A stretch of 64,000 nucleotides of DNA from Lachnospiraceae bacterium (GCA_902381685.1 LR698958.1:1808833-1872832), one strand, 5' to 3'. Positions 25,170 through 33,125 are shown, counted from the stretch's first letter. Translations and numbers: made by a program. The notes: generated by a model not told the origin, from the sequence alone.

Positions 25170-26090
25170 AAAAACTTTTTCTTTTCATACCCTAACTACC
25201 TATGCAATACCGTTACTGCCAACAATGGAATGAAATATTTTCTTCACTCCATATCAGGACAGAAAAGCGTTATTTGTATCACATTTCTTAAACTTTTTTC
25301 TTTCTACGCCATATAGGGAACGGAAACCTTAAATTGTTAAGTTGGGAATAAAATAATTTTCCCTTTTCACACCAAAACTCAACGGCTAATACCTGTTTGA
25401 ATACAAAATCAAGAAATAACATATAATTTCTTCTTTCTTGCACCAACACTCGACACGAACAAAGTATTTGAATACAAATGGACGATAGTTTTTCCTCTTT
25501 TCATAGAACACTGTCCGCTTAATGTGATTTTCCGACATTTTTTTTCAAAATTTTTTTCTTCTTTTCGCATAACACTGTCCAGTAATAGCGAATTTGTGGT
25601 GTGATTTTGAAAACTTTTTCTACTTTCACACCATATAGGGAATGAAAACCTCGATTTAATGACCTGTTTTCAAAAAAGTTTAGATTTCCTTTCCTCGCAC
25701 CATATAAGGAACAGAAGTCTTATTTTGTTGCAGGTTTTTCAAAATAATTTCAATTTCTTTTTAATCTTCGTATCTGTACATCAAGTAAAGAATTTATGAC
25801 CCCACTTTGTTACGAAGCATTTTATTTGATACCGTAATTTGCAGAATCCGGAAAATTAAAATATCCCATTTTTAGCCTTGTTATAACGGTAATAATTTTT
25901 TCTATTACTGTTATAACAAGGATTCCAGGGGTTCGGGGATGGAAGATCCCCGCATTATTTCTCCACAATTTAATTCTCCGAAAATGCCATATTATAATGT
26001 GCTGGTCAACACCCACTTCAAAAATAGTTAGATTTCCTGTTCTCGCACCATATCTGTACGCAAGTAGCTATTTTGTTGCAGATATTTTGA
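25170..26090. repeat. Array of about ten degenerate tandem repeats, period roughly 60-68 bp
   Basis: This 0.9-kb stretch without genes repeats a unit made of an A/T-rich lead, a pyrimidine run (TTTTTCTTTTC), then CACCATATAGGGAACGGAA or a variant. Units begin near 25171, 25235, 25292, 25355, 25424, 25487, 25548, 25609, 25677 and 25741; one more lies near 26020 after a structured insert. Copies vary strongly (CACCATATAGGGAA, CACCATATAAGGAA, CACCAACACTCGAC, CATAACACTGTCC). It sits between the relaxase and recombinase genes, so a role in replication, transfer or protein binding is possible. Confidence 0.6.
25876..25952. repeat. Long hairpin pair inside the repeat array, candidate single-strand origin
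   Basis: Arms of 19 nt (25876-25894 CCTTGTTATAACGGTAATA; 25903-25921 its complement with one G-T wobble) enclose an 8-nt loop. A second hairpin, CGGGGAT-n5-ATCCCCG (25934-25952), follows. The pair interrupts the array just downstream of the MobT relaxase. Tn916-type elements replicate by rolling circle and need a folded single-strand origin, which this could be; it could also be a strong terminator. Confidence 0.45.
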
Positions 26091-26095
26091 AGAAA

Positions 26096-27309
26096 TTAAA
26101 AAATACCGTCATTCTCTTGCGGAACAGCGGTATCTATTCGTTCTTCTATGGTCGATTTTTCTAATTGTAATAAGTGTTTATGCTTATCTTTGAGTTCTGC
26201 CTGCTCAATCATATCTTTCAGTATCGTTGTATGATTTTCTCTGTCTAATGCCTGTACCATTTTTATGGTTGGTGCAACCTGTCTTTGTAACCAATGCAAC
26301 GCTTTTTGTAAAGTGTAAGGCTCTGGCTTTGTAGTTAATCGTAGCGGTTCTCTATTTTCCCCTACAAACCACGCCCAATCATCATTTGTTTTCCATTGAC
26401 TTTTTGGCTTGTGTCCTCTCTGTCAACAAAGCGGACATAATGATTGATGATAGAAAAAGCGGTGCGTTCAGCGTCCCGATAGGTCAATAAATCTACAACC
26501 GCATAATAGGCTCGTTCATTTTTCATGCGTATTTCAAAGCGGTTCTTAATCTCTGTATCTTCAACTTCTATGCCATTCTTGACATACTGCTCATAATTCT
26601 TCTGATATGCACACATATATAATTCACTACTGGTTGAACCGAGATATAAGGTTTCTCCTGTATTCTTTGGCAAATCGCTACCACATTTTTCCGTACCGCT
26701 GTAATCTTTCTGCATACGAAAGTAGGAGATACATTCGCCAGCCTTGTATTTTTCTTTTAATTTTGGAATATCTAATATTCCTGCTTTATCATTGATTGCC
26801 AAGTCAAGACGTTTCATCCTACCACCTGCCGTTAAACAATCAAGCATAAAGTCGTACCATGAGCGTTCCTGTGCCAATAGATAACTTTCCATTTGACGAC
26901 AGCCTCTGCCTTTCAGTTCCAATAAAACACCTAAATGCTCTTGCATGGAACACATGATATTGATGTCGCCTAAAACATATTTGCTTTCATATCCGTATTT
27001 TCCAAAATCTTCATAAAGCATATAATCGGCTTTCAGTTGTAATACTTCACGAATAATCTTTAATGCGTTCGTAGTAGGAAAGCGGACACGGAAGTAATCA
27101 ATCAACAGAAATAGTGGTTCTTGCGGATTGAAACGCTCAATCTGTTTTTCTATGACTTCTTTTAATTCATCATTCAATGGCTGTTTTCCTTTTTCAATGC
27201 GGTTGTAATATTCACGACTGATACCACAGGCAACAGCAAGTCTTGTTTGCGTTACTCCGTATTCCTCACGCTTTTGTCTTAATTTTTCAATAAATTTTTT
27301 ATCATTCAT
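26096..27309 (-). pseudogene. MobT/Rep_trans relaxase (Tn916 Orf20-like), single-base frameshift
   Basis: Relaxases of this family nick oriT and start rolling-circle replication and transfer. An N-terminal XRE HTH (about 3-55, YGVTQTRLAVACGISREYYNRIEKG) precedes the Rep_trans domain. The first frame runs from the ATG at 27309 (GGAGG upstream) to a stop at 26362 after KVNGKQMMIGRGL. The true continuation, SQWKTNDDWAWFVGENREPL, is in another frame and runs to 26096. The shift falls in a five-T run at 26401-26405; six would restore one protein of about 405 residues, the normal length. Confidence 0.85.
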
Positions 27310-27396
27310 TTTTAAATTCCTCCAATCAAAAAAGGCAACTACCATTTACTGATAATTGCCTGTCATTAAAAATCTGTATAGAAAAAGCAGTCAATC

Positions 27397-28371
27397 CTAA
27401 GACCAACTGCTCTGATTGCTATGAAGTGCTTGTATTTTCTTTACCACTTCTTGCCTATAATTTTCAATATCCAAAAGTCTTTTTTTACCCGCTGTTAAAT
27501 ACATAATCGGTAAATCAATTTTTTCAAAATCATTCAACAGTAATAACGGTTCTTCAAAAATGCAAAACGGTTGTCCTATTTGATAACCAGTGCTTTCTTG
27601 ATAAATTCTAAAATCCTCAAATAAAAATTCATTTTGAGGAAGTGTAATATTTTTAACTTCTTCTTTATACAAGTATCTTGCAAAGTTATACAATCCAAAT
27701 GCAAAAAAGGAAATTTTTCTTGTAAATGGATTTTCTCCATAATCTTTTGATTTTCTATGTGCTTTACAAAGATTAGCTAATTCCAATGAGAATTTTTCCC
27801 AATTTCTTTCTATTAGTGCAAGGAAACCGTTTATCACTGCTTTTTCTTCTGCTGTATGTTTATTTTGAAGAAATTCTTTACTTTCATCAATCACATATTG
27901 TTTCCACGTAGGTTCTTGATAATACAGATACATCACTAAATTTGTGATACTGCATGCAGACTTTAACCCATTCTTACTAAGTCCGTTTTCTTTTGGAAAT
28001 ATTTTTTCAATGTCACGAAAGCGGTTTGCACAGAATATATGTGGTAAAATATTCCAAGTGTGAATGGAATGATCGCAACCGCTGTTTGTTATTGTGAGTT
28101 GTCCCCATGTTACTGCCGAATTGAACGCATTATTTAAGTAGCTCATATCCTTTTCTTGTAATGCTAAGTAACTTCCTAAATAAACAATCTTTTTTCCGAA
28201 ATTTTCATGCAATAATTTCAGCCATATAATAATCTGTTCTTCTGGCTTTTTACTTTGACAGTATTTCGTATACTTCTTTAATCGCTCATCAATATATGCG
28301 TTCATGTTGGCATATCCAAACATTTTATCCACATTTTGTAAATATAGTTTGATAAGTTCCTTTTTTTCCAT
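27397..28371 (-). CDS. Unrecognised 324-residue cargo protein
   Basis: A mainly helical, soluble-looking protein without signal peptide or membrane segment. Features include a Lys-rich N-terminus, SGCDHSIHTWNILPHIFC with several His/Cys residues (about 113-130), and an aromatic-rich C-terminal half. The helical pattern recalls some immunity or abortive-infection proteins, but I cannot name a family. It lies between the oriT-like site and the relaxase and looks like cargo. The ATG at 28371 has a weak ribosome site. Confidence 0.65.
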   Translation of the reverse strand: MEKKELIKLYLQNVDKMFGYANMNAYIDERLKKYTKYCQSKKPEEQIIIWLKLLHENFGKKIVYLGSYLALQEKDMSYLNNAFNSAVTWGQLTITNSGCDHSIHTWNILPHIFCANRFRDIEKIFPKENGLSKNGLKSACSITNLVMYLYYQEPTWKQYVIDESKEFLQNKHTAEEKAVINGFLALIERNWEKFSLELANLCKAHRKSKDYGENPFTRKISFFAFGLYNFARYLYKEEVKNITLPQNEFLFEDFRIYQESTGYQIGQPFCIFEEPLLLLNDFEKIDLPIMYLTAGKKRLLDIENYRQEVVKKIQALHSNQSSWS

Positions 28372-28408
28372 AGAGTACCTCGTTTCACTTATAAAATTTT
28401 GCTGTTTA

Positions 28409-28593
28409 CTACATAAATGCTTTCAGTCCCATTAAGAAAAGTACAATAGCAACTACTGGAACAGGTATCGTACAGATAAGAAATAAATTTAATTTTTTCT
28501 TAGCTTCATCGGTATTTTCTTGATTTTTTGCAAAACAACAAATGGAAAAGAAAGAAAAATAAGACCACCTATTAAAATCATTGCAATATTCAT
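28409..28593 (-). pseudogene. Broken small two-helix membrane protein
   Basis: An ATG at 28593 with a perfect AGGAGGATTA site starts MNIAMILIGGLIFLSFPFVV. In another frame the same region continues KNQENTDEAKKKLNLF then ICTIPVPVVAIVLFLMGL, ending at 28409. The total of 185 nt is one short of a 62-codon gene, so a one-base deletion has probably split it. Otherwise the 34-residue first frame is the real product. Confidence 0.45.
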
Positions 28594-28734
28594 TTGAGTA
28601 ATCCTCCTAAATAAATTTATATATATTTTCCATATGAAATAAGCACTTTTTATATCACACCTCATAAAATGCAGCTTTACCTTGTAAATACAGCGTTTTC
28701 CGCTTGTTAGTGTATATGGTCTCTTGTTTTTTGT

Positions 28735-28759
28735 GCCCCCCTTGTTAGATAACGGGGGC
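28735..28759 (-). other. Candidate origin of transfer (oriT) of the Tn916/ICEBs1 type
   Basis: On the minus strand the site reads GCCCCC-GTTATCTAACAAG-GGGGGC: G/C-rich arms of six flanking a core with CTAACA. As I recall, MobT-family oriT sites (ICEBs1 NicK, Tn916 Orf20) have the same layout, C-run, CTAACA and G-run. The site is upstream of the relaxase and on the same strand. The T-run after it on the plus strand means it would also resemble a terminator, the main alternative. Confidence 0.55.
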
Positions 28760-28788
28760 TTTTATACAGGCTCGCAAGCTCGCCTGCT

Positions 28789-28869
28789 GACAAATCGTTT
28801 CACGCCCTTGACAGCAAAGCTGTCATGGCTCTATGGCTAAAGCCAGCCACCGTGCATGAAACGATTGTC
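28789..28869. repeat. Nested hairpins next to the oriT-like site
   Basis: An outer stem pairs GACAAATCGTTTCA (28789-28802) with TGAAACGATTGTC (28857-28869) with one bulge. Inside are TGACAGC-AAA-GCTGTCA (28809-28825) and TGGCTAAAGCCA (28834-28845). This dense structure, 30 bp from the oriT-like repeat, fits a relaxase accessory or processing region. It contains no reading frame. Confidence 0.55.
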
Positions 28870-28875
28870 AATAAT

Positions 28876-29415
28876 TTAATTCGTTTTATCTTCCTGTGGA
28901 TAAATAATAGGTTTGTTTTCTTTTTCCATTCTTTCAATGAAATTTTGACTTGCCGGACACATCGTATCTACAAAAAAAGCTTTCCTTTTTCTACTATCCA
29001 CATAAACTTTCAACCCACCTCGTCCAGCTTTGGCATATTGAATTGAAGAAAATTTCCAATGTCGTCTATATATAAATCCTTTGATAATTGTTATATCATC
29101 ATTTTCTACAATTACGTCCCAAACATATTTTATAGGTGCTATCATTAGTAACGCAGACGGTACAATCAAACCTATCGTAAGAATTAGCATCACCAATAAA
29201 GGAATGGAACGATTTTCATGTTTTGCGAAAAGAAAAATTCCTATCCCAAAAGCCATTCCAATAGTTCCTAGAAAAGCGAAATCTATCGGAGCACGTACAG
29301 TAAAATGAGTCAATGATGATATACTCTTTTTCGTTGCTCGTGCCGTTAATAAATCTAAAATCCCACACACAACAGTTCCTACAATCAAAAGTTTTAAAAA
29401 ATCCATAATAGTCAT
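28876..29415 (-). CDS. Unrecognised membrane protein of the mobile element
   Basis: About 180 residues with three predicted helices (about 5-25, 45-65, 73-98 from the ATG at 29415) and a C-terminal cytoplasmic beta-rich domain (WDVIVENDDITIIKGFIYRRHW and on) like a PH-type membrane-associated domain. An ATG at 29406 is the alternative start; AGGGG sits 2 or 11 bases away. It resembles membrane proteins of the DUF6560 sort, but I am unsure of the family. Confidence 0.6.
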   Translation of the reverse strand: MTIMDFLKLLIVGTVVCGILDLLTARATKKSISSLTHFTVRAPIDFAFLGTIGMAFGIGIFLFAKHENRSIPLLVMLILTIGLIVPSALLMIAPIKYVWDVIVENDDITIIKGFIYRRHWKFSSIQYAKAGRGGLKVYVDSRKRKAFFVDTMCPASQNFIERMEKENKPIIYPQEDKTN

Positions 29416-29430
29416 CACCCCTATGTACAA

Positions 29431-29816
29431 ATTATTTTATAATATTATAGCATTTGCAATATAGAATGTCAGTTTTTTTCTACTATCTGTCAGAATATTT
29501 TTTATCCCCTACCTTGTCAAGAGTGTAAACATTACTACGTAACAAGCTCTTGACAATTCATGTTCTAAAAAATGATTGATAGTCAAGCAGAAAAAGAATA
29601 ATTATGCTGTATCACATTAGCAAAAAAAGACATCACATATCCTGTATGAAATGCCATTTTTGCTTTTCTTTATGTTATTTTATTTGTCGTATCAAGGTTC
29701 TTTCAATCGTAGTAAATTAGTGGTAAAATTCTTTTGTATTTTCATTCATATTACTTAAAATCCCTGTGTTTATGCGGATAATTAAATTTTTATTCTTTTT
29801 TATTAGAAACATTTCA
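29431..29816. other. Gene-free AT-rich stretch with one inverted repeat
   Basis: No supported gene. A perfect 10-bp inverted repeat TTGTCAAGAG (29514-29523) / CTCTTGACAA (29547-29556) is the only structure seen, possibly an operator or hairpin upstream of the membrane gene. The rest is AT-rich with no clear motif. Confidence 0.45.
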
Positions 29817-30338
29817 TTACTTTACAACATGTGCATTTATACATTTTTTTTGAAGCATTTTTAACATTTCTTCGGAATAGCGAACTGAAAACAAAGCCTT
29901 CTTGTCAGAAGATACGACATTGATATAATTCCCCCATTTTTTATGATACCATTTTGGCGATACCATACGTGGAGAAATATAGGGGTCAACACTTCCTATT
30001 ACAAGATATTTTGCTTCTTTGTAAAAGATTTTTTCTATATGTGAGTAGCCTTTACAGTTGCCACGACGCAGTACAAAAGTATCTTCAAATATTACCCAAT
30101 AGGATTTTTCTCCTGTATGTGTCAAAAAAGGTATGCCGAGAAATATAAATATCCAACAAGCACCAAGCAGTATTCCTGCTGATAATTTATTATCTGTACT
30201 CCATATACAGACAATGAACATACCCCCAAAAAGTAATGCGATAATACAATAAACAATTACAAACACTTTTTCTGCAAGTAGCTCGTTTTCCCAAAATTCT
30301 CTTACAGATTGCTTTTTCCAAAATAAATAATGTTTCAT
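29817..30338 (-). CDS. Unrecognised two-helix membrane protein of the mobile element
   Basis: 173 residues: a charged 20-residue start, two helices (about 24-45 and 52-71), then a cytoplasmic domain of about 95 residues (SYWVIFEDTFVLRRGNCKGY and on) reminiscent of PH-like/bPH domains. It resembles the protein at 28876 in layout, two or more helices then a beta domain, though not clearly in sequence. No function is known. Confidence 0.6.
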   Translation of the reverse strand: MKHYLFWKKQSVREFWENELLAEKVFVIVYCIIALLFGGMFIVCIWSTDNKLSAGILLGACWIFIFLGIPFLTHTGEKSYWVIFEDTFVLRRGNCKGYSHIEKIFYKEAKYLVIGSVDPYISPRMVSPKWYHKKWGNYINVVSSDKKALFSVRYSEEMLKMLQKKCINAHVVK

Positions 30339-30477
30339 ATTTACTCCATTTCAGTTTTTTTATAATTATATCATTCAAAAAACGACCTGTCATTACTTTT
30401 AGACTATCAAGTAAAATTTATAATACATAGGAAAAACACTATATTTCAAGTACTGTTCTCTTATATTCAGTAATTTT

Positions 30478-30495
30478 TTGCAAGCAGGTAAACAC
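30478..30495. promoter_or_regulatory. Inverted copy of the recombinase-upstream motif near the right end
   Basis: TTGCAAGCAGGTAAACAC is the reverse complement of GTGTTTAC/CCTGCTTGCAA found at 24538, minus four bases. It lies 36 bp inside attR. It could be a binding site for the recombinase or an accessory factor. Confidence 0.45.
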
Positions 30496-30530
30496 AGATT
30501 ATTTCTTAATATCCTTTTGTTTGGGAAACT

Positions 30531-30540
30531 CCGGTTTCCC
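30531..30540. repeat. Right attachment repeat (attR) of the mobilizable element
   Basis: CCGGTTTCCC, identical to 22859-22868. Just inside the element is GGGAAACT, which together with the repeat makes the near-palindrome GGGAAAC-T-CC-GGTTTCCC, the kind of symmetry expected at a recombination site. Confidence 0.85.
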
Positions 30541-30643
30541 ATCTCGAAATAGACTGTCATGTGATATTTAATTTTTCCGCCACATCTCCCTGAGATAATC
30601 CCAGCCTCTCTCTATTTTCCTTTAATCGTTCTGCAAGTCCCAT
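30531..30643 (-). pseudogene. XRE-family regulator, N-terminal part
   Basis: From the ATG at 30643 (AAAGGAGGAAAGTAT upstream) the frame reads MGLAERLKENRERLGLSQGD then VAEKLNIT, a stop (TGA at 30559-30557), and QSISRWETG up to attR. The stop is where the family has Arg (CGA to TGA), so it is a nonsense change in a gene already cut by the element. The C-terminal half is at 22489-22868. Confidence 0.85.
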
Positions 30644-30794
30644 ATACTTTCCTCCTTTGTCTGTTTATGCCATGATTATAAGGTAACACACCTGTTACAT
30701 CAATGCTCAATCATGTTACAAATACGCAACGATTCGTTGCATTTCTCTCGTTTTGTTATATAATAAAGACAATTCCAAAAGAAAAGAGGTTCAT

Positions 30795-31220
30795 ATGCAA
30801 ATCATACTTCGCGATTATCATATAACAGACAAAAAATATTTAGCATTATTATTTTACCAAATACAACAAGAAGAATTTCCATGGATTGACAAAAACACGC
30901 TATTTCTAACTGATTTTGAACGTTCTACTGAGGGTGAACGTATTTTTGTCGCTGAAGTCAATGGAAAAATTGCAGGTTTCATATCCGTATGGACGCCCGA
31001 TAAATTTATCCACAATTTGTTTGTTGTAAAAAATTTTCGCCACCTTCATATTGGTCAGGCACTGATAGAAAAAGTTCTTCTCACTTTCGGAAAACCTCTT
31101 ACACTGAAATGTATCGCTCAAAATAAAACCGCACTACAGTTTTATCTTTCTCACGGCTGGATAATACAGGAAGACGGTATTTGCGATGAAGGCACTTATT
31201 ATCTGATGATATTAGAATAA
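30795..31220 (+). CDS. GNAT family N-acetyltransferase
   Basis: 141 residues from the ATG at 30795 (AAGAGG at good spacing; the longer frame has no site). Motif A is in LFVVKNFRHLHIGQALIEKVL, then IAQNKTALQFYLSHGWIIQEDG. The substrate is unknown. It is the first chromosomal gene to the right of the element and converges with another GNAT two bases away. Confidence 0.85.
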   Translation: MQIILRDYHITDKKYLALLFYQIQQEEFPWIDKNTLFLTDFERSTEGERIFVAEVNGKIAGFISVWTPDKFIHNLFVVKNFRHLHIGQALIEKVLLTFGKPLTLKCIAQNKTALQFYLSHGWIIQEDGICDEGTYYLMILE

Positions 31221-31221
31221 T

Positions 31222-31650
31222 TTAGCGCTTCCATGCCATTTCGTATTCTTTCTCCCCCGTATTTTCATCTATATTTTCACTCGTTATCTGAAAGCCTTCT
31301 CTTTCATAAAATTGTATTGCCCGTACATTTTTCTGATACACACTTAACTTTAAAAATGTTTTTCTTTCCTTCACGAAATCCAGTAACTGTCTGCCGATTC
31401 CGCATGACTGTACCTTATCACAAACAAAAATCCCTTCTATGTAGTTGTCGTCTAAGCCTATAAACCCCTCTATCTTTTTTGATGTTTCCCCTTCGTAAAC
31501 ATAAATTTCTGCCTGTAAAAACATTTCTTTCACAAGAGTAAAGTTACTTTCCCAGTACTTTGCCGGAACAAAATTGTGCGCTTTTATATTGGTATCCAGC
31601 CAGATTTCTGCCACACTGTCTACATCTGTTTTTTCTAAATTTCTAATCAT
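31222..31650 (-). CDS. GNAT family N-acetyltransferase
   Basis: 142 residues. Motif A reads FVCDKVQSCGIGRQLLDFVK (Q-x-x-G-I-G), with LSVYQKNVRAIQFYEREGFQI following. It is 2 bp downstream of the 170-residue membrane gene and part of a minus-strand run with it and another GNAT. The substrate is unknown. Confidence 0.87.
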   Translation of the reverse strand: MIRNLEKTDVDSVAEIWLDTNIKAHNFVPAKYWESNFTLVKEMFLQAEIYVYEGETSKKIEGFIGLDDNYIEGIFVCDKVQSCGIGRQLLDFVKERKTFLKLSVYQKNVRAIQFYEREGFQITSENIDENTGEKEYEMAWKR

Positions 31651-31651
31651 A

Positions 31652-32164
31652 CTACATTTCCGCTTTCTTTTTTCGCTTTCTTATCCATACTCCCAAATAT
31701 CCCAACAAAACAATTATTGAACAAATACTTGTTATTCCGTATATCCTTCTCTGTTTTGCAACATAACTTTTGGCTGTCTGCTCCGGTTCTATGGTAATAT
31801 ATTTCCCTTCTTTTTTAATGGACAGTACCCGCCGTTTCACTTCTCTGCCCTCAGATATTTTCTTTTGCCCAACTCCTCTTGAAGATACTTCTTCTTTCCA
31901 TTTGTATCCCGTTCCACCGGTTTCCCTGTAATAGAGATAATACACCGTTTTTGTCGGGTGAAGACGTCCCTGACGTCCACCGGCAGTGTTTTTCACCTGA
32001 GTTGGCAATACCCTGTATGGTGAAAAAGTATATACACCCTTATCCTCATATTCTGTAGCCGGACGTATCGCAAAAAATCTTTGCGCTCCTATGTATAGAC
32101 ACGCCATTGCCAATATCAATATAGCTGCACTAATAGTTGTTAAAACTCTTTTTCCTTTTTTCAT
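31652..32164 (-). CDS. Two-helix membrane protein of unknown function
   Basis: 170 residues: a helix at about 9-27, an extracytoplasmic domain of about 110 residues with YYLYYRETGGTGYKWKEE, and a helix near 141-160 followed by a Lys/Arg-rich tail. The layout and the Tyr-rich segment resemble DUF3592-type proteins, which is only a guess. It lies 2 bp from each neighbouring GNAT gene, so all three are read together. Confidence 0.6.
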   Translation of the reverse strand: MKKGKRVLTTISAAILILAMACLYIGAQRFFAIRPATEYEDKGVYTFSPYRVLPTQVKNTAGGRQGRLHPTKTVYYLYYRETGGTGYKWKEEVSSRGVGQKKISEGREVKRRVLSIKKEGKYITIEPEQTAKSYVAKQRRIYGITSICSIIVLLGYLGVWIRKRKKKAEM

Positions 32165-32166
32165 TT

Positions 32167-32724
32167 CTATTTCTTAAAATACTCCTTTGCCAAAATACCA
32201 TAAGTAACCATATCTACAATTCCCCGATTATTTCTATCAGCCTCCCGAAGAGTTCCCTCATAAATCATTCCACATTTACTCATCACTTTTCCTGAACCGA
32301 CATTCTCTTGGTCATGGTACGACTGAATCCTATTTACTTTTACTTCCTCAAATAGAAACGTAATTACTTTTTTAAATGTCTCCGTCACAATACCCTGATT
32401 CCACCATTTACTTCCTATGCAATATCCTATCTCAACCATATCTATCGATTCATTACTTCTCACGACACTGATTGTTCCAATCGCCTCTCCTATTTCCTTT
32501 AATTCAATTGCCCACTGATAAAAAGATGGGTTTTTATATTCTTCTATCCAACTTTTAAGCACCTGCTTTGTCACTCCAATATTCTCATGCGTAGACCATG
32601 TTAAATATTTTGTTGTCTTATCATCACTCGTCCAGTTGCGATAAGAACTCTCTATATCGCTTTCAGCAAACTTTCTTAAAATCAATCTTTCTGTTTCCAG
32701 TCTTCCCGTTCCTTTATGCTCCAT
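32167..32724 (-). CDS. GNAT acetyltransferase, RimJ/RimL type
   Basis: 185 residues with LETERLILRKFAESD at the N-terminus, YCIGSKWWNQGIVTETFKKV (motif A) and HDQENVGSGKVMSKCGMIYEG, typical of Acetyltransf_3 proteins. Targets may be ribosomal or other protein N-termini or small molecules. Its ATG is 20 bp after the VOC gene. Confidence 0.9.
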   Translation of the reverse strand: MEHKGTGRLETERLILRKFAESDIESSYRNWTSDDKTTKYLTWSTHENIGVTKQVLKSWIEEYKNPSFYQWAIELKEIGEAIGTISVVRSNESIDMVEIGYCIGSKWWNQGIVTETFKKVITFLFEEVKVNRIQSYHDQENVGSGKVMSKCGMIYEGTLREADRNNRGIVDMVTYGILAKEYFKK

Positions 32725-32744
32725 AGTTTTTCAATCCTTTCGGT

Positions 32745-33125
32745 TTATTCATGTAATTCCAACGGAAGTCCATCAGGGTCAAAGAAAAATGTCATTTTCT
32801 TTCCCGTAAACTCATCCATTCTTATCGGTTCTGTTTCCACTCCCAAATTCTTCAACTCCTGCGCCGCTTCCTCTACAGAGTCCACTTTAAATGCTAAGTG
32901 CCGTAAACCGTATGCCTCCGGATAACTGACTCTTTTCGGACGTCCCTTTATAATAAATAATTCCAGTTCTATATTTCCACGTCGAACATCTATTTTATAA
33001 TCTTCTCTTTCTTCCCGATAATTTTCTGCAATAACTTCAAATCCTAAAATCTCAACATAAAAATGTTTTGTTTTTTCATAATCACTTCCGATAATCGCAA
33101 TGTGATGTATTTCATCTAATTTCAT
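32745..33125 (-). CDS. VOC family protein (glyoxalase/bleomycin-resistance fold)
   Basis: 126 residues from the ATG at 33125, which has AGGGAGG upstream. Vicinal-oxygen-chelate pattern: HHIAIIGSDYEKTKHFYVEILGF with a metal-type His, HLAFKVDSVEEAA, and FFFDPDGLPLELHE with the C-terminal Glu. The SMU1112c/YaeR-like subgroup fits its length. The reaction is unknown. Confidence 0.88.
   Translation of the reverse strand: MKLDEIHHIAIIGSDYEKTKHFYVEILGFEVIAENYREEREDYKIDVRRGNIELELFIIKGRPKRVSYPEAYGLRHLAFKVDSVEEAAQELKNLGVETEPIRMDEFTGKKMTFFFDPDGLPLELHE

Larger units (their letters stand above)
22859..30540. mobile_element. Integrated mobilizable element (about 7.7 kb) in an XRE gene
   Basis: The boundaries are set by two CCGGTTTCCC copies and by the in-frame rejoining of the XRE gene across them. 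Contents from left to right: serine recombinase, TnpW-like protein, a relic, a degenerate tandem-repeat array, MobT relaxase (frameshifted), an unknown 324-residue protein, a broken two-helix gene, an oriT-like site, and two unknown membrane proteins. Nearly all genes are on the minus strand. No type IV secretion genes, antibiotic-resistance gene or partition gene is present, so it would need a helper ICE. The broken relaxase suggests it is now immobile, unless that is a sequencing error. Confidence 0.85.

Noticed and set aside
25822..26016. 64-residue minus-strand frame over the hairpin in the repeat array
   Set aside because: It is made of the inverted repeat itself, has no ribosome site and no protein-like pattern.
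25170..26090. CRISPR array in the repeat-rich stretch
   Set aside because: The repeats are degenerate, have no constant repeat with unique spacers, and the period includes drifting sequence throughout. No cas genes are nearby.
28735..28759. Reading the GCCCCC/GGGGGC repeat only as a plus-strand terminator
   Set aside because: No plus-strand gene ends there, and the CTAACA core and position upstream of the relaxase fit oriT better; the terminator reading is kept as the alternative.
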